Source of the DNA: an uncultured Bacilli bacterium
GTDB lineage: Bacteria; Bacillota_I; Bacilli_A; RF39; UBA660
Reading direction: 5' to 3'
Length of the DNA stretch: 12,089 bases
Assembly: GCA_905235875.1 (NCBI GenBank)
Contig: CAJONL010000084.1
Location: 1 to 12,089 of the forward strand
Shown: positions 6,285-12,089 of the stretch, one piece after another
Numbering within the stretch: the stretch's first letter is position 1
Layout: every line of letters starts with the position of its first letter
Made by a program: the position numbers and the translations under genes
Notes under the pieces: generated by a model
Database searches by the model: none
What the model was told of the DNA's origin: nothing
The model's input: the letters and a program-made list of their open reading frames with translations, nothing else

Positions 6285-6745
6285 TTAATATAATTGCAGC
6301 AGTAGGTAAAAACCTAGAACTTGGAAAAAATAATAATTTAATTTGGAATATTCCAAGTGATTTAGAGTATTTTAAAAAAATGACTGAAGGCAATATTGTT
6401 GTAATGGGAAGACGTACTTTTGAATCTATTGGTAAAGCTTTACCTAATAGAAAGAATATAGTTATAAGTCATAACAGTATTGATGATAAAGATATTGTTG
6501 TTATTCATGACTATAAAAAGATTTTAGAATTAAATGAAGATATTTTTATAATCGGAGGAAAAACTATCTATGAGATTTTCATTCCATATGCAGATAATTT
6601 ATATTTGACTGAGATAGATAAAGAAGATAAATATTCAGATACTTATTTTCCATTTTTTAATAAAAATTTATATAATAAAGAAATTATAAATGATGGTAGT
6701 TATAATAATATTAATTATAGCTTTGTAAGATATAGAAAGAAGTGA
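6281..6745 (+). CDS. folA: Dihydrofolate reductase
   Basis: Reduces the dihydrofolate released by ThyA back to tetrahydrofolate with NADPH. The length of 154 residues is typical. Family landmarks in order: IIAAVGKN at the N-terminus, the Trp22 loop (LIWNIPSDL) with the active-site acid Asp27, the NADPH-binding GRRTFESIG, LPNRKNIVIS, the second nucleotide motif IIGGKTIYE, and LYLTEID near residue 110. The start codon overlaps the thyA stop as ATGA, so translation is probably coupled, the common thyA-folA arrangement. Its own TGA stop is inside the ribosome site of the next gene. No odd substitutions were seen in the binding residues. Confidence 0.96.
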   Translation: MINIIAAVGKNLELGKNNNLIWNIPSDLEYFKKMTEGNIVVMGRRTFESIGKALPNRKNIVISHNSIDDKDIVVIHDYKKILELNEDIFIIGGKTIYEIFIPYADNLYLTEIDKEDKYSDTYFPFFNKNLYNKEIINDGSYNNINYSFVRYRKK

Positions 6746-6749
6746 TATA

Positions 6750-7436
6750 TTGGGAACATTAATAGTAATTGAAGGAGCACTTGATGGAATAGGAAAAAGT
6801 ACTCAGTTTGATTTATTAAAAAAAGAACTAGAAAAATATAGGAATGTAATAAGTCATCATTTTCCAACATATGATGAGTATCAAGGAAGACCTGTTATAG
6901 AATATTTAAAAGGAACATTTGGGAAACCAAATGAATTATCTCCTTATTTTATAAACACATTGTATGCAGTTGATAGAAAAATTACATGGGAAGAAAAACT
7001 TAAAGAAGGATATCAAAATGATGATATAGTTTTACTTGATAGGTATACAACATCAAGTTTGATATATCAATCAGCTTTAATTGATAATATAGATGAAAAA
7101 AATAAGTTTTTAGATTATATAATAGACTATGAATATAATAAGCTTGAAATAAAAAAACCAGATATAGTTATATTTCTTACAGCACCCTTTGATTTAATAA
7201 CAAACTTAAGGAATAAAAGACTTGAAGAATCAGGTGAGCAAATAAAGGGAGATATCCACGAAAAAGATTTAAGTTTTATGAAAAAAGTATATGAAAGTAG
7301 TATTTATTGTGCAAATTATTTTAACTGGAAAATAATAAATTGTGCTGATGAAAATGGATTTAAATCTATAGAAAAAATTCATAGTGAAATAAAAAAATGT
7401 TTGAAGGAGGAACTATGTTTGAAAAGAAAAAAATAG
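6750..7436 (+). CDS. tmk: Thymidylate (dTMP) kinase, TTG start, P-loop with an extra residue
   Basis: Phosphorylates dTMP to dTDP, the step after ThyA. It has 228 residues, slightly longer than the usual 200-215. The start is TTG at 6750: the site AAGAAGTGAT (6737-6746) is 7 nt upstream and there is no ATG before the P-loop. Landmarks are the P-loop at 9-18 (GALDGIGKST), FPTYDEYQGRPVIEYLKG (38-55), the DR of AVDRK (75-76), the family signature DRYTTSS (97-103), and the LID-like GDIHEKD near 167-173. The usual P-loop is EGxDGxGKST; here one residue seems inserted between EG and DG. The gene starts 4 nt after folA and its last 22 nt overlap murD. Guanylate- or deoxynucleoside-kinase alternatives are less likely because of DRYTTS and the operon. 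Confidence 0.9.
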   Translation: MGTLIVIEGALDGIGKSTQFDLLKKELEKYRNVISHHFPTYDEYQGRPVIEYLKGTFGKPNELSPYFINTLYAVDRKITWEEKLKEGYQNDDIVLLDRYTTSSLIYQSALIDNIDEKNKFLDYIIDYEYNKLEIKKPDIVIFLTAPFDLITNLRNKRLEESGEQIKGDIHEKDLSFMKKVYESSIYCANYFNWKIINCADENGFKSIEKIHSEIKKCLKEELCLKRKK

Positions 7437-8758
7437 TAATACTTGGCTTGGCGCGAAGCGGAATAAGTGTATGTAAGTTTTTAGCTAAAAAAGGAAATTA
7501 TATTACTATAAATGATTTAAAAGAAAAGTATGATGAAAAAGTACTTACTGAACTTAAGGACTTAGGGATAAAAGTAATACTAGGATCTCATCCAGATGAT
7601 TTAATAAATGAAGAGGTTGACTATTTAATTAAAAATCCTGGTGTACCGATAGATCATAAATATGTTTTAAAAGCAAATGAGCTTGGGATTCCTGTGATTA
7701 ATGAAGTAGAAGTAGCCTATAACTTTTTAAAAGATAAAGATATAAAAATAATAGGCATTACAGGAAGTAACGGTAAAACAACAACTACAACGCTTACTTA
7801 TGAATATATAAAAGAAGATAAAAAAAGTGTTCATCTCGCAGGAAATATTGGCTTTCCATTATGCGACTTTGTAGATAAAGTAAAAGATGGGGACATATTA
7901 GTAATGGAAGTAAGTTGTCAACAACTTGAAAATACTAAAGAATTTAAGCCAAACATTGGAATTTTGACTAATATAGTTGAGGCCCATATTGATTTTATGA
8001 AAACTTTTGATCATTATAAATATGTTAAAAGTAAACTTTTAGTTAATCAATCTAAAAAAGATATAGCTATTTTAAATAAAGGTAATAATGATGTATTAGA
8101 TATAACAAAAGATATAAATAGTACTAAAAAATATTTTTCTAGTAAAGAAATAATAAAAGATGGTTGTTATCTAAATAATAATGCTATTTATTATAAAGAT
8201 GAAAAAATAATTGAAGTAAAAGATTTAATTCTACGAGGAGTTCATAATTATGAAAACATTATGGCAAGTGTAATGGCAGCTAAAGAAGTAGGAGTTAGTA
8301 CTAAATCAATAGTAAATGTTTTAAAAAGATTTAAAGGAGTAGAACATCGTTTAGAATTTGTAAGAAAAGTAAATGATAGAGTATTTTATAATGACACAGA
8401 AGCTACTAATATTAAATGTACAGAGATTGCACTTAATTCATTTACAGAACCAATAGTTTTACTTTTAGGTGGACTTGAAAGGGGTCAAAATTTTAACGAT
8501 TTAAAACCATACATGAAAAATGTAAAAAAAATAATAGCAATGGGTCAGTGTAAGAACAGAGTAATGGAATTTGCAAAAGAAATGGGAATAGATGCATATT
8601 TATGTGACTATATAACAGATAGTACTAAAAAAGCTTATGAAGTAAGCGAAAAAGGTGATGTAATACTACTATCACCAGGTTCTGCTTCATGGGATCAATA
8701 TGATAAATGTGAGGATAGAGGAGACTTGTTTAAAGAATTTGTAAATAATATAAAATAA
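7415..8758 (+). CDS. murD: UDP-N-acetylmuramoylalanine--D-glutamate ligase
   Basis: Cytosolic Mur ligase that adds D-Glu to UDP-MurNAc-L-Ala with ATP in peptidoglycan synthesis. The start is ATG 7415, after AAGGAGG (7404-7410); an in-frame ATG at 7397 lies before that ribosome site and is unlikely. The protein is 447 residues, normal for MurD. Order of motifs: N-terminal nucleotide-like fold GLARSGIS (11-18), ATP loop GSNGKTTT (117-124), EVSCQQLE (165-172), NIVEAHIDF (186-194), YVKSK with the expected modified Lys207, EHRLEFV (310-316), NDTEATN (326-332), GGLERG (352-357), and SPGSASWD (420-427). Two normally conserved spots differ from NDSKATN and SPACASWD. It is last in the thyA operon, 22 nt inside tmk. 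No clear terminator follows, so transcripts may run into the spoIIGA promoter region. Confidence 0.95.
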   Translation: MFEKKKIVILGLARSGISVCKFLAKKGNYITINDLKEKYDEKVLTELKDLGIKVILGSHPDDLINEEVDYLIKNPGVPIDHKYVLKANELGIPVINEVEVAYNFLKDKDIKIIGITGSNGKTTTTTLTYEYIKEDKKSVHLAGNIGFPLCDFVDKVKDGDILVMEVSCQQLENTKEFKPNIGILTNIVEAHIDFMKTFDHYKYVKSKLLVNQSKKDIAILNKGNNDVLDITKDINSTKKYFSSKEIIKDGCYLNNNAIYYKDEKIIEVKDLILRGVHNYENIMASVMAAKEVGVSTKSIVNVLKRFKGVEHRLEFVRKVNDRVFYNDTEATNIKCTEIALNSFTEPIVLLLGGLERGQNFNDLKPYMKNVKKIIAMGQCKNRVMEFAKEMGIDAYLCDYITDSTKKAYEVSEKGDVILLSPGSASWDQYDKCEDRGDLFKEFVNNIK

Positions 8759-8761
8759 GTA

Positions 8762-8783
8762 TTCGACAAGATTTTAATATAAT
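8762..8783 (+). promoter_or_regulatory. spoIIGA-sigE promoter with an exact Spo0A box
   Basis: TTCGACA at 8762-8768 is an exact match to the Spo0A-binding heptamer (TGTCGAA on the other strand). It stands 9 bp before a perfect TATAAT (8778-8783). There is no TGn extension and no -35 box at 17 bp, as expected for an activator-dependent promoter. The box begins 4 nt after the murD stop. In B. subtilis the same operon is switched on by Spo0A~P with sigma-A. Confidence 0.75.
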
Positions 8784-8811
8784 CTAAATTAAACTTTATA
8801 TGGTGATATAA

Positions 8812-9597
8812 ATGAAAGTATATTTAGATTATATTTTTTTTATAAACTTTTTATTTGATTTTATATTACTAATCGGAGTATCTTTAGTACTTAAAAGAAA
8901 ACTATCTAAACTTAGATTAATAATATCATCCATATTCGGAGGTATTTCTTTTTTCTTAGTTTTTTTAAGTATATCTTCTTTTATTTTTTTTATTATAAAA
9001 ATACTATTTGGACTTTTAATGGTTATAATTTGCTTTTCTTATAAGGATTTAAAGTATACTTTAAATAATTTATTCTTTTTAATGGTTTTATCAATATTAC
9101 TCGGAGGATTTTTATATTTTTTCTATATTGAAGCAGGTTATTCTCACATTGGAATGATTTTTTTTCCTAATAATAAAAGAATAAGTATTTTAGTACTTTT
9201 ATTACTAAGCATATTTATAATAGGTATCTATTACTTAAACATAAAAAAACAAAAGTTTAGTAATAGTACTACGTATAAATGTATATTAAAATACAGAGGA
9301 AAAGAATATAATTTAATTGGTTACTTAGATACAGGAAATACATTAACTTATTATAAGAAACCAGTAGTAATATTAAATAAGGATATTATAAAGGATGATT
9401 TTAATTTGTTTATACCATTTAATACTATAGATAAAAATGGTATTTTAAGAGGATTTAAAGCAAATATTCAAATAGAACAATTGGGTACATTTAAAAACAT
9501 AATAGTTGGAATATCAAATGACAAATTTCACTTAGAAGGTGCTGATATAATTTTAAACAGTAAATTATGGGAGGCAAAAAATGAAAAAATTAATTAA
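8812..9597 (+). CDS. spoIIGA: SpoIIGA, membrane aspartic protease that activates pro-sigma-E
   Basis: Sporulation-specific protease that cleaves the pro-sequence of sigma-E in the mother cell. At 261 residues it is shorter than B. subtilis SpoIIGA (309). The first half is membrane-embedded, with about five hydrophobic segments (roughly 5-27, 33-53, 56-76, 82-105, 122-142), and starts MKVYLDYIFFINF, close to the family's MKIYLDVIWLLNF. The second half is the cytoplasmic protease domain with the catalytic motif DTGN (Asp173-Asn176, usually DSGN), then KKPVVIL and IPFNTI. The end ADIILNSKLW matches the conserved tail. The ribosome site GGTGAT (8802-8807) lies next to the ATG in a small AT hairpin. 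It overlaps sigE by 17 nt. Assignment rests on the motif, topology and neighbour together. Confidence 0.92.
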   Translation: MKVYLDYIFFINFLFDFILLIGVSLVLKRKLSKLRLIISSIFGGISFFLVFLSISSFIFFIIKILFGLLMVIICFSYKDLKYTLNNLFFLMVLSILLGGFLYFFYIEAGYSHIGMIFFPNNKRISILVLLLLSIFIIGIYYLNIKKQKFSNSTTYKCILKYRGKEYNLIGYLDTGNTLTYYKKPVVILNKDIIKDDFNLFIPFNTIDKNGILRGFKANIQIEQLGTFKNIIVGISNDKFHLEGADIILNSKLWEAKNEKIN

Positions 9598-10270
9598 GTT
9601 TTTAAAGAAATTACTCAACGTAAGAAATAATGTATTTTTTGTAGGAGCATCTGATATACTTCCACCACCTTTATCAAAAGAAGAGGAAGAGGAGCTTTTA
9701 ATAAAAAAAGAACAAGGTGATAAAAAAGCAAAAGATAAGCTTATAGAGCATAATTTAAGATTAGTAGTATTCCTATCTAAGAAATATGAAAATGTAAAAG
9801 TTGATCTAGAAGACTTAGTAAGTATAGGTTCCATTGGATTAATAAAAGGAATAAACACTTATAAAAGGGGTAAGAATATAAAACTTGCAACGTATTGTTC
9901 TAGATGTATAGATAATGAAATACTTATGTTTTTAAGAAAAAATAAAAAAAGAGGAGGAGATGTATCATTTGAAGAAGCTTTAAGTTTTGATGGAGATGGA
10001 AATGAACTTCATCTTGAAGATGTACTTGGAACAGAACCAGATATAGTAACAAAACCACTCGAAGATAAATATAATAAAAAAGTACTAAAAGATGAGATAG
10101 AAAAATTAGATGATCGAGATAAAGAAATAATGATGTTACGATATGGTCTTAATGGTAAGAAGGAATATACTCAAAAAGAAGTAGCTAAAATACTAAATAT
10201 TAGTCAATCATATATATCAAGAATAGAAAAAAAAGTAATAAAAAGACTTAAAGGGATAATAAAAGCTTAA
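9581..10270 (+). CDS. sigE: Sporulation sigma factor sigma-E (pro-sigma-E)
   Basis: Mother-cell sigma factor of early sporulation, made as an inactive membrane-bound precursor. The 229 residues match B. subtilis SigE along the whole length: PPPLSKEEE (28-36), region 2 with EHNLRLVVFLSKKYEN (56-71), LEDLVSIGSIGLIKGI (76-91), KLATYCSRCIDNEILMFLRK (101-120), and GNELHLEDVLGT (140-151). The region 4 helix-turn-helix is near 197-222 (TQKEVAKILNISQSYISR). The N-terminus is basic and amphipathic, as in pro-sigma-E. By alignment on VFFVGASD versus VYYIGGSE, cleavage would fall between Phe19 and Phe20, leaving a pro-sequence of about 19 residues against 27 in B. subtilis. The ribosome site GGGAGG (9569-9574) is inside spoIIGA. 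A terminator, not sigG, follows. SigG and SigK were considered, but the PPPLS and DGNEL features and SpoIIGA pairing favour SigE. Confidence 0.96.
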   Translation: MKKLIKFLKKLLNVRNNVFFVGASDILPPPLSKEEEEELLIKKEQGDKKAKDKLIEHNLRLVVFLSKKYENVKVDLEDLVSIGSIGLIKGINTYKRGKNIKLATYCSRCIDNEILMFLRKNKKRGGDVSFEEALSFDGDGNELHLEDVLGTEPDIVTKPLEDKYNKKVLKDEIEKLDDRDKEIMMLRYGLNGKKEYTQKEVAKILNISQSYISRIEKKVIKRLKGIIKA

Positions 10271-10278
10271 GTCTTTTT
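10240..10278 (+). terminator. Terminator of the spoIIGA-sigE operon
   Basis: Perfect 12-bp inverted repeat (10240-10251 and 10267-10278) with a 15-nt loop; the right arm ends in TTTTT. It overlaps the last codons of sigE, and the stop (10268-10270) is in the right arm. It isolates the sporulation module from holA. Confidence 0.85.
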
Positions 10279-10310
10279 ATTATAAAAATAAAACATAAAT
10301 TTATAAAATA

Positions 10311-10319
10311 TGATACAAT
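10311..10319 (+). promoter_or_regulatory. Extended -10 promoter for holA
   Basis: TGATACAAT, identical to the extended -10 of the thyA operon. No -35 is visible at 16-18 bp. It lies 18 nt before the ATG, so the leader is very short (start near 10326, at the ribosome site AAGGGTG). Confidence 0.6.
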
Positions 10320-10337
10320 AAAAAAGGGTGTTTAGAT

Positions 10338-11237
10338 ATGGTTTATACATTTTTAGGTAATAAAGATTTCATAAAAAAAGAATTAGATAGTATCTTAAAG
10401 GATTATAAAAATGAACAAATAAGTAATTATGATTTAGATAATACTGATAGTAGTTTTAATGATGTAATATTAGATCTTAATACATATTCATTATTTGATA
10501 AAAAAATAGTTTTAGTTTATAACTTTGATAAAATAGATAATAATGATTTATTAGTTTCTTATTTAGAAAATCCTAGCGATAATACTTTAGTTTTAATATC
10601 TTATAAAGAACTAGATAAAAGAAAAAAAATTAGTAAGATTATAAAAGATAAAACTAAGATAAAAGAATTATTTGATTATGATGTTAATACTTACATTAAG
10701 AGTAATTTAGATGACTATAAAATTGATTTTATGGCTCAAAACTTACTTATTAGTTATACTAATAGTAATATTAATAGAATTGAGAAAGAACTTGAAAAAC
10801 TAAAAATGTATAAATTAGAGGATAAGAATATTACAGAAGAAGATGTAAAAAAACTTGTTAAAAAAAGTTATGATTCAACTATATTTAATCTTATAGACTA
10901 TATAAATAATAAAGATTTAGATAGAATTTTAAAAACTTATAATGAACTTAAAATGGAAGGCGAAACATCTGAACAAATTATGTATACTATAGCTAATCAT
11001 TATAGATTGTTATTTCAAATAAAAAATATAATTAATGAGAAAAGTGATAATGAAATTATTAGTTTATATGGAATGCATCCTTATAGATTAAAGAAATTAA
11101 AAGAGCAATCTTATTTAATTACAAATGAAGATATTACAAATATGTTAAAAACTTTAGGTGATATTGATATAAAGGTTAAAACCACGAGATGTGATATAGA
11201 TAGTATGATTTTAGTTTTCTTTAAAAGTTTAATTTAA
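10338..11237 (+). CDS. holA: DNA polymerase III delta subunit
   Basis: Clamp-loader subunit that opens the beta sliding clamp during replication. At 299 residues it is slightly shorter than typical HolA (about 330-345). It has no sharp catalytic motif, so the call rests on overall pattern: an N-terminal FLGNKDFI start, DLNTYSLFDKKIVLVYNFDK (about 50-69) where the family has its sFFg-k-vvv segment, and LVLISYKELDKRKK (about 85-98). These are followed by the AQNLLISYTNSNINRIEKELEKL helical region (about 133-155). A further middle-to-C-terminal piece, DSTIFNLIDYINNKDLDRILKTYNELKMEGE, is also family-like, and MHPYRLKKLKEQS near 235-247 matches the family's HPF-vkK---qa. It has its own promoter and is monocistronic in this window. 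The gene is among the most AT-rich here (11 of 60 bases G or C at 10441-10500). Confidence 0.9.
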   Translation: MVYTFLGNKDFIKKELDSILKDYKNEQISNYDLDNTDSSFNDVILDLNTYSLFDKKIVLVYNFDKIDNNDLLVSYLENPSDNTLVLISYKELDKRKKISKIIKDKTKIKELFDYDVNTYIKSNLDDYKIDFMAQNLLISYTNSNINRIEKELEKLKMYKLEDKNITEEDVKKLVKKSYDSTIFNLIDYINNKDLDRILKTYNELKMEGETSEQIMYTIANHYRLLFQIKNIINEKSDNEIISLYGMHPYRLKKLKEQSYLITNEDITNMLKTLGDIDIKVKTTRCDIDSMILVFFKSLI

Positions 11238-11259
11238 TATACTAAAAAAAAGCTTTCAG

Positions 11260-11268
11260 TGTTATACT
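11260..11268 (+). promoter_or_regulatory. Extended -10 promoter for the DedA/TVP38-like gene
   Basis: TGTTATACT is TGn plus a five-of-six TATAAT match. No -35 is apparent. It lies 13 nt before AAGAGGTGAT (11281-11290). This gene probably leads a small operon continuing into rmuC. Confidence 0.55.
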
Positions 11269-11293
11269 ATTTATATACTTAAGAGGTGATTTT

Positions 11294-11875
11294 TTGAACA
11301 ATATAGATGGTTATGTAAAATTTATTGTAGATTTTTTTACAGGAATAGGACCTATTGGTGGTTTTTTTCTTATAATGTTTGAATCAATATTTCCTCCAAT
11401 ACCTGTTGGTGTAGTAGTAGGACTTAATATGCTTGCATTTGGAGGTGTTCTTGGTTTTATTCTTTCTTATATTGCATGCCTATGTGGATGCACAATGTCA
11501 TTTTTTCTTTTTAGGTATTTATTTAAAGGAAAGGTAACTCATAGATTTTCTGAAAAAAATAGAAATAATATCGAAGAGTGGAAAAGTAAAATATCAAATA
11601 TGCATGTAGCGACTCTAGCACTTTTAGTAGCTCTTCCTATAACACCAGCTTTTGCAGTAAATATTGCAGCAGGTCTATCAGATATGAATTATAAAAAATT
11701 TTTAGTATCAATTATGATAGGGAAACCTGCTATGTTATTCTTTTATGGATATACAACAGTATCATTTATAGATTCATTAAAAGATCCAATGAGTTTAATT
11801 AGAATTATTTTAATAATGCTCGGCGTTTATATAGTGAGTAAAATAGTAGAAAAAGTAGTAAAGGTGGAAAAGTAA
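11294..11875 (+). CDS. DedA/TVP38-type (VTT domain) membrane protein
   Basis: A 193-residue integral membrane protein of the DedA/TVP38-TMEM64 superfamily. Several members are linked to lipid carrier or phospholipid movement across the membrane, but the function of this one is not known. The start is TTG 11294, 7 nt after the GAGG of AAGAGGTGAT; no in-frame ATG is near. The first hydrophobic block carries FESIFPPIPVG (28-38), the family's acidic-residue-plus-PxP re-entrant loop. LALLVALPITPAFAVNIAAGLSDM (roughly 108-131) is the second loop with its Pro and Gly, and two more hydrophobic segments follow (about 138-158 and 166-184). The tail is basic. The usual Arg before the second Pro-rich loop is not seen (ALPITP). 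The stop is 1 nt before the rmuC start, so the two are probably cotranscribed. Confidence 0.85.
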   Translation: MNNIDGYVKFIVDFFTGIGPIGGFFLIMFESIFPPIPVGVVVGLNMLAFGGVLGFILSYIACLCGCTMSFFLFRYLFKGKVTHRFSEKNRNNIEEWKSKISNMHVATLALLVALPITPAFAVNIAAGLSDMNYKKFLVSIMIGKPAMLFFYGYTTVSFIDSLKDPMSLIRIILIMLGVYIVSKIVEKVVKVEK

Positions 11876-11876
11876 T

Positions 11877-12089
11877 ATGGATTATATAATTATAGGAATT
11901 TTAATAATAATATTAGTACTTGTAGTAATAAGTTTATTCAAAAATATAAATGAGGCAAATATAACTGATAGGCTTGGAAGACTCGAAGTAAATATGACTA
12001 AAGAGTTATCTGACCTTAAAGCAAGCTTAAATAAAGATTTTATGCAGCTTTCTGAAAAACAAGACGAGAGACTTATAAAAATGAATGAA
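11877..12089 (+). CDS. rmuC: Start of an RmuC-like DNA recombination protein (3' truncated)
   Basis: The first 71 residues of a protein that runs off the window. ATG 11877 follows AAGGTGG (11861-11867, inside the upstream gene). One N-terminal membrane helix (about residues 3-21) is followed by a charged, coiled-coil-like region with the pattern DRLGRLEVNMTKELSDLKASL and then SEKQDERLIKMNE. This arrangement and the EKxxERLxxxN wording fit the N-terminal part of RmuC, a membrane-anchored predicted nuclease that limits inversions at repeats. The nuclease domain is outside the window, so the call is based only on the anchor and coiled coil and could be another coiled-coil membrane protein. Confidence 0.75.
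   Translation, partial: MDYIIIGILIIILVLVVISLFKNINEANITDRLGRLEVNMTKELSDLKASLNKDFMQLSEKQDERLIKMNE

Noticed and set aside
7397..7414. In-frame ATG six codons upstream of the murD start
   Set aside because: The strong AAGGAGG lies between it and the 7415 ATG, so it would be translated through the ribosome site. The family N-terminus fits the later start.
8725..8770. CTTGT...ACAAG nested pairing around the murD stop as a terminator
   Set aside because: Short separated stems, a long loop, and only ATTTTAAT after it. The ACAAG also overlaps the Spo0A box.
8762..8783. TCGACA (8763-8768) as an ordinary -35 box for TATAAT at 8778
   Set aside because: The spacing is only 9 bp, far from the 16-18 bp sigma-A needs. 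The Spo0A box reading explains it better.
9565..9858. Minus-strand open frame over the start of sigE
   Set aside because: It is a shadow of sigE, whose product matches sigma-E over its whole length.

Overview
This window is a compact, very AT-rich bacterial chromosome segment. Hand counts on single 60-base stretches gave about 18-25% G+C in most genes and 33-38% in one. TGA is used as a stop (ends of thyA and folA) and tryptophan is TGG, so this is the standard bacterial code, not the Mollicutes code. Strong GGAGG-type ribosome sites, a murD gene and a spoIIGA-sigE pair point to a walled, low-GC Gram-positive (Bacillota) lineage that carries at least part of the endospore programme. I cannot name the genus. 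Small spacers and the AT bias would suit an uncultured gut Bacilli/Clostridia-type lineage, but that is inference.

Layout. 1-246: the 3' end of an unrecognised gene, meeting a minus-strand orphan gene (275-874) tail to tail at a shared bidirectional terminator. 979-1440: a second orphan gene, divergent from the first. 1533-3725: a VirD4/TraG-like type IV coupling protein with an unusual C-terminal tail and a higher G+C than its neighbours. No relaxase or other conjugation gene is visible. 3789-4076: a single-domain rhodanese whose ribosome site lies inside a terminator-like hairpin. 4150-5151: a membrane-anchored transglutaminase-like protein.

5199-8758 reads as one operon: thymidylate synthase (thyA), dihydrofolate reductase (folA), a thymidylate kinase (tmk) and murD. 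Junctions are overlapping or only 4 nt apart. ThyA makes dTMP and releases dihydrofolate, FolA regenerates tetrahydrofolate, and Tmk phosphorylates dTMP, so the first three form a complete dTDP branch. MurD adds D-glutamate to the peptidoglycan precursor.

8812-10270 is the sporulation module. It starts with a promoter carrying an exact Spo0A box (TTCGACA), followed by spoIIGA (pro-sigma-E protease) and sigE, which overlap, and ends in a strong terminator. The usual third gene, sigG, is absent. 10338-11237 is holA (DNA polymerase III delta). 11294-11875 is a DedA/TVP38-type membrane protein, followed immediately by the start of rmuC, which runs off the window.

Every CDS and most promoters and terminators were read by eye. 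No intergenic stretch exceeds about 105 bases. No tRNA, rRNA, CRISPR, insertion sequence or attachment site was seen.
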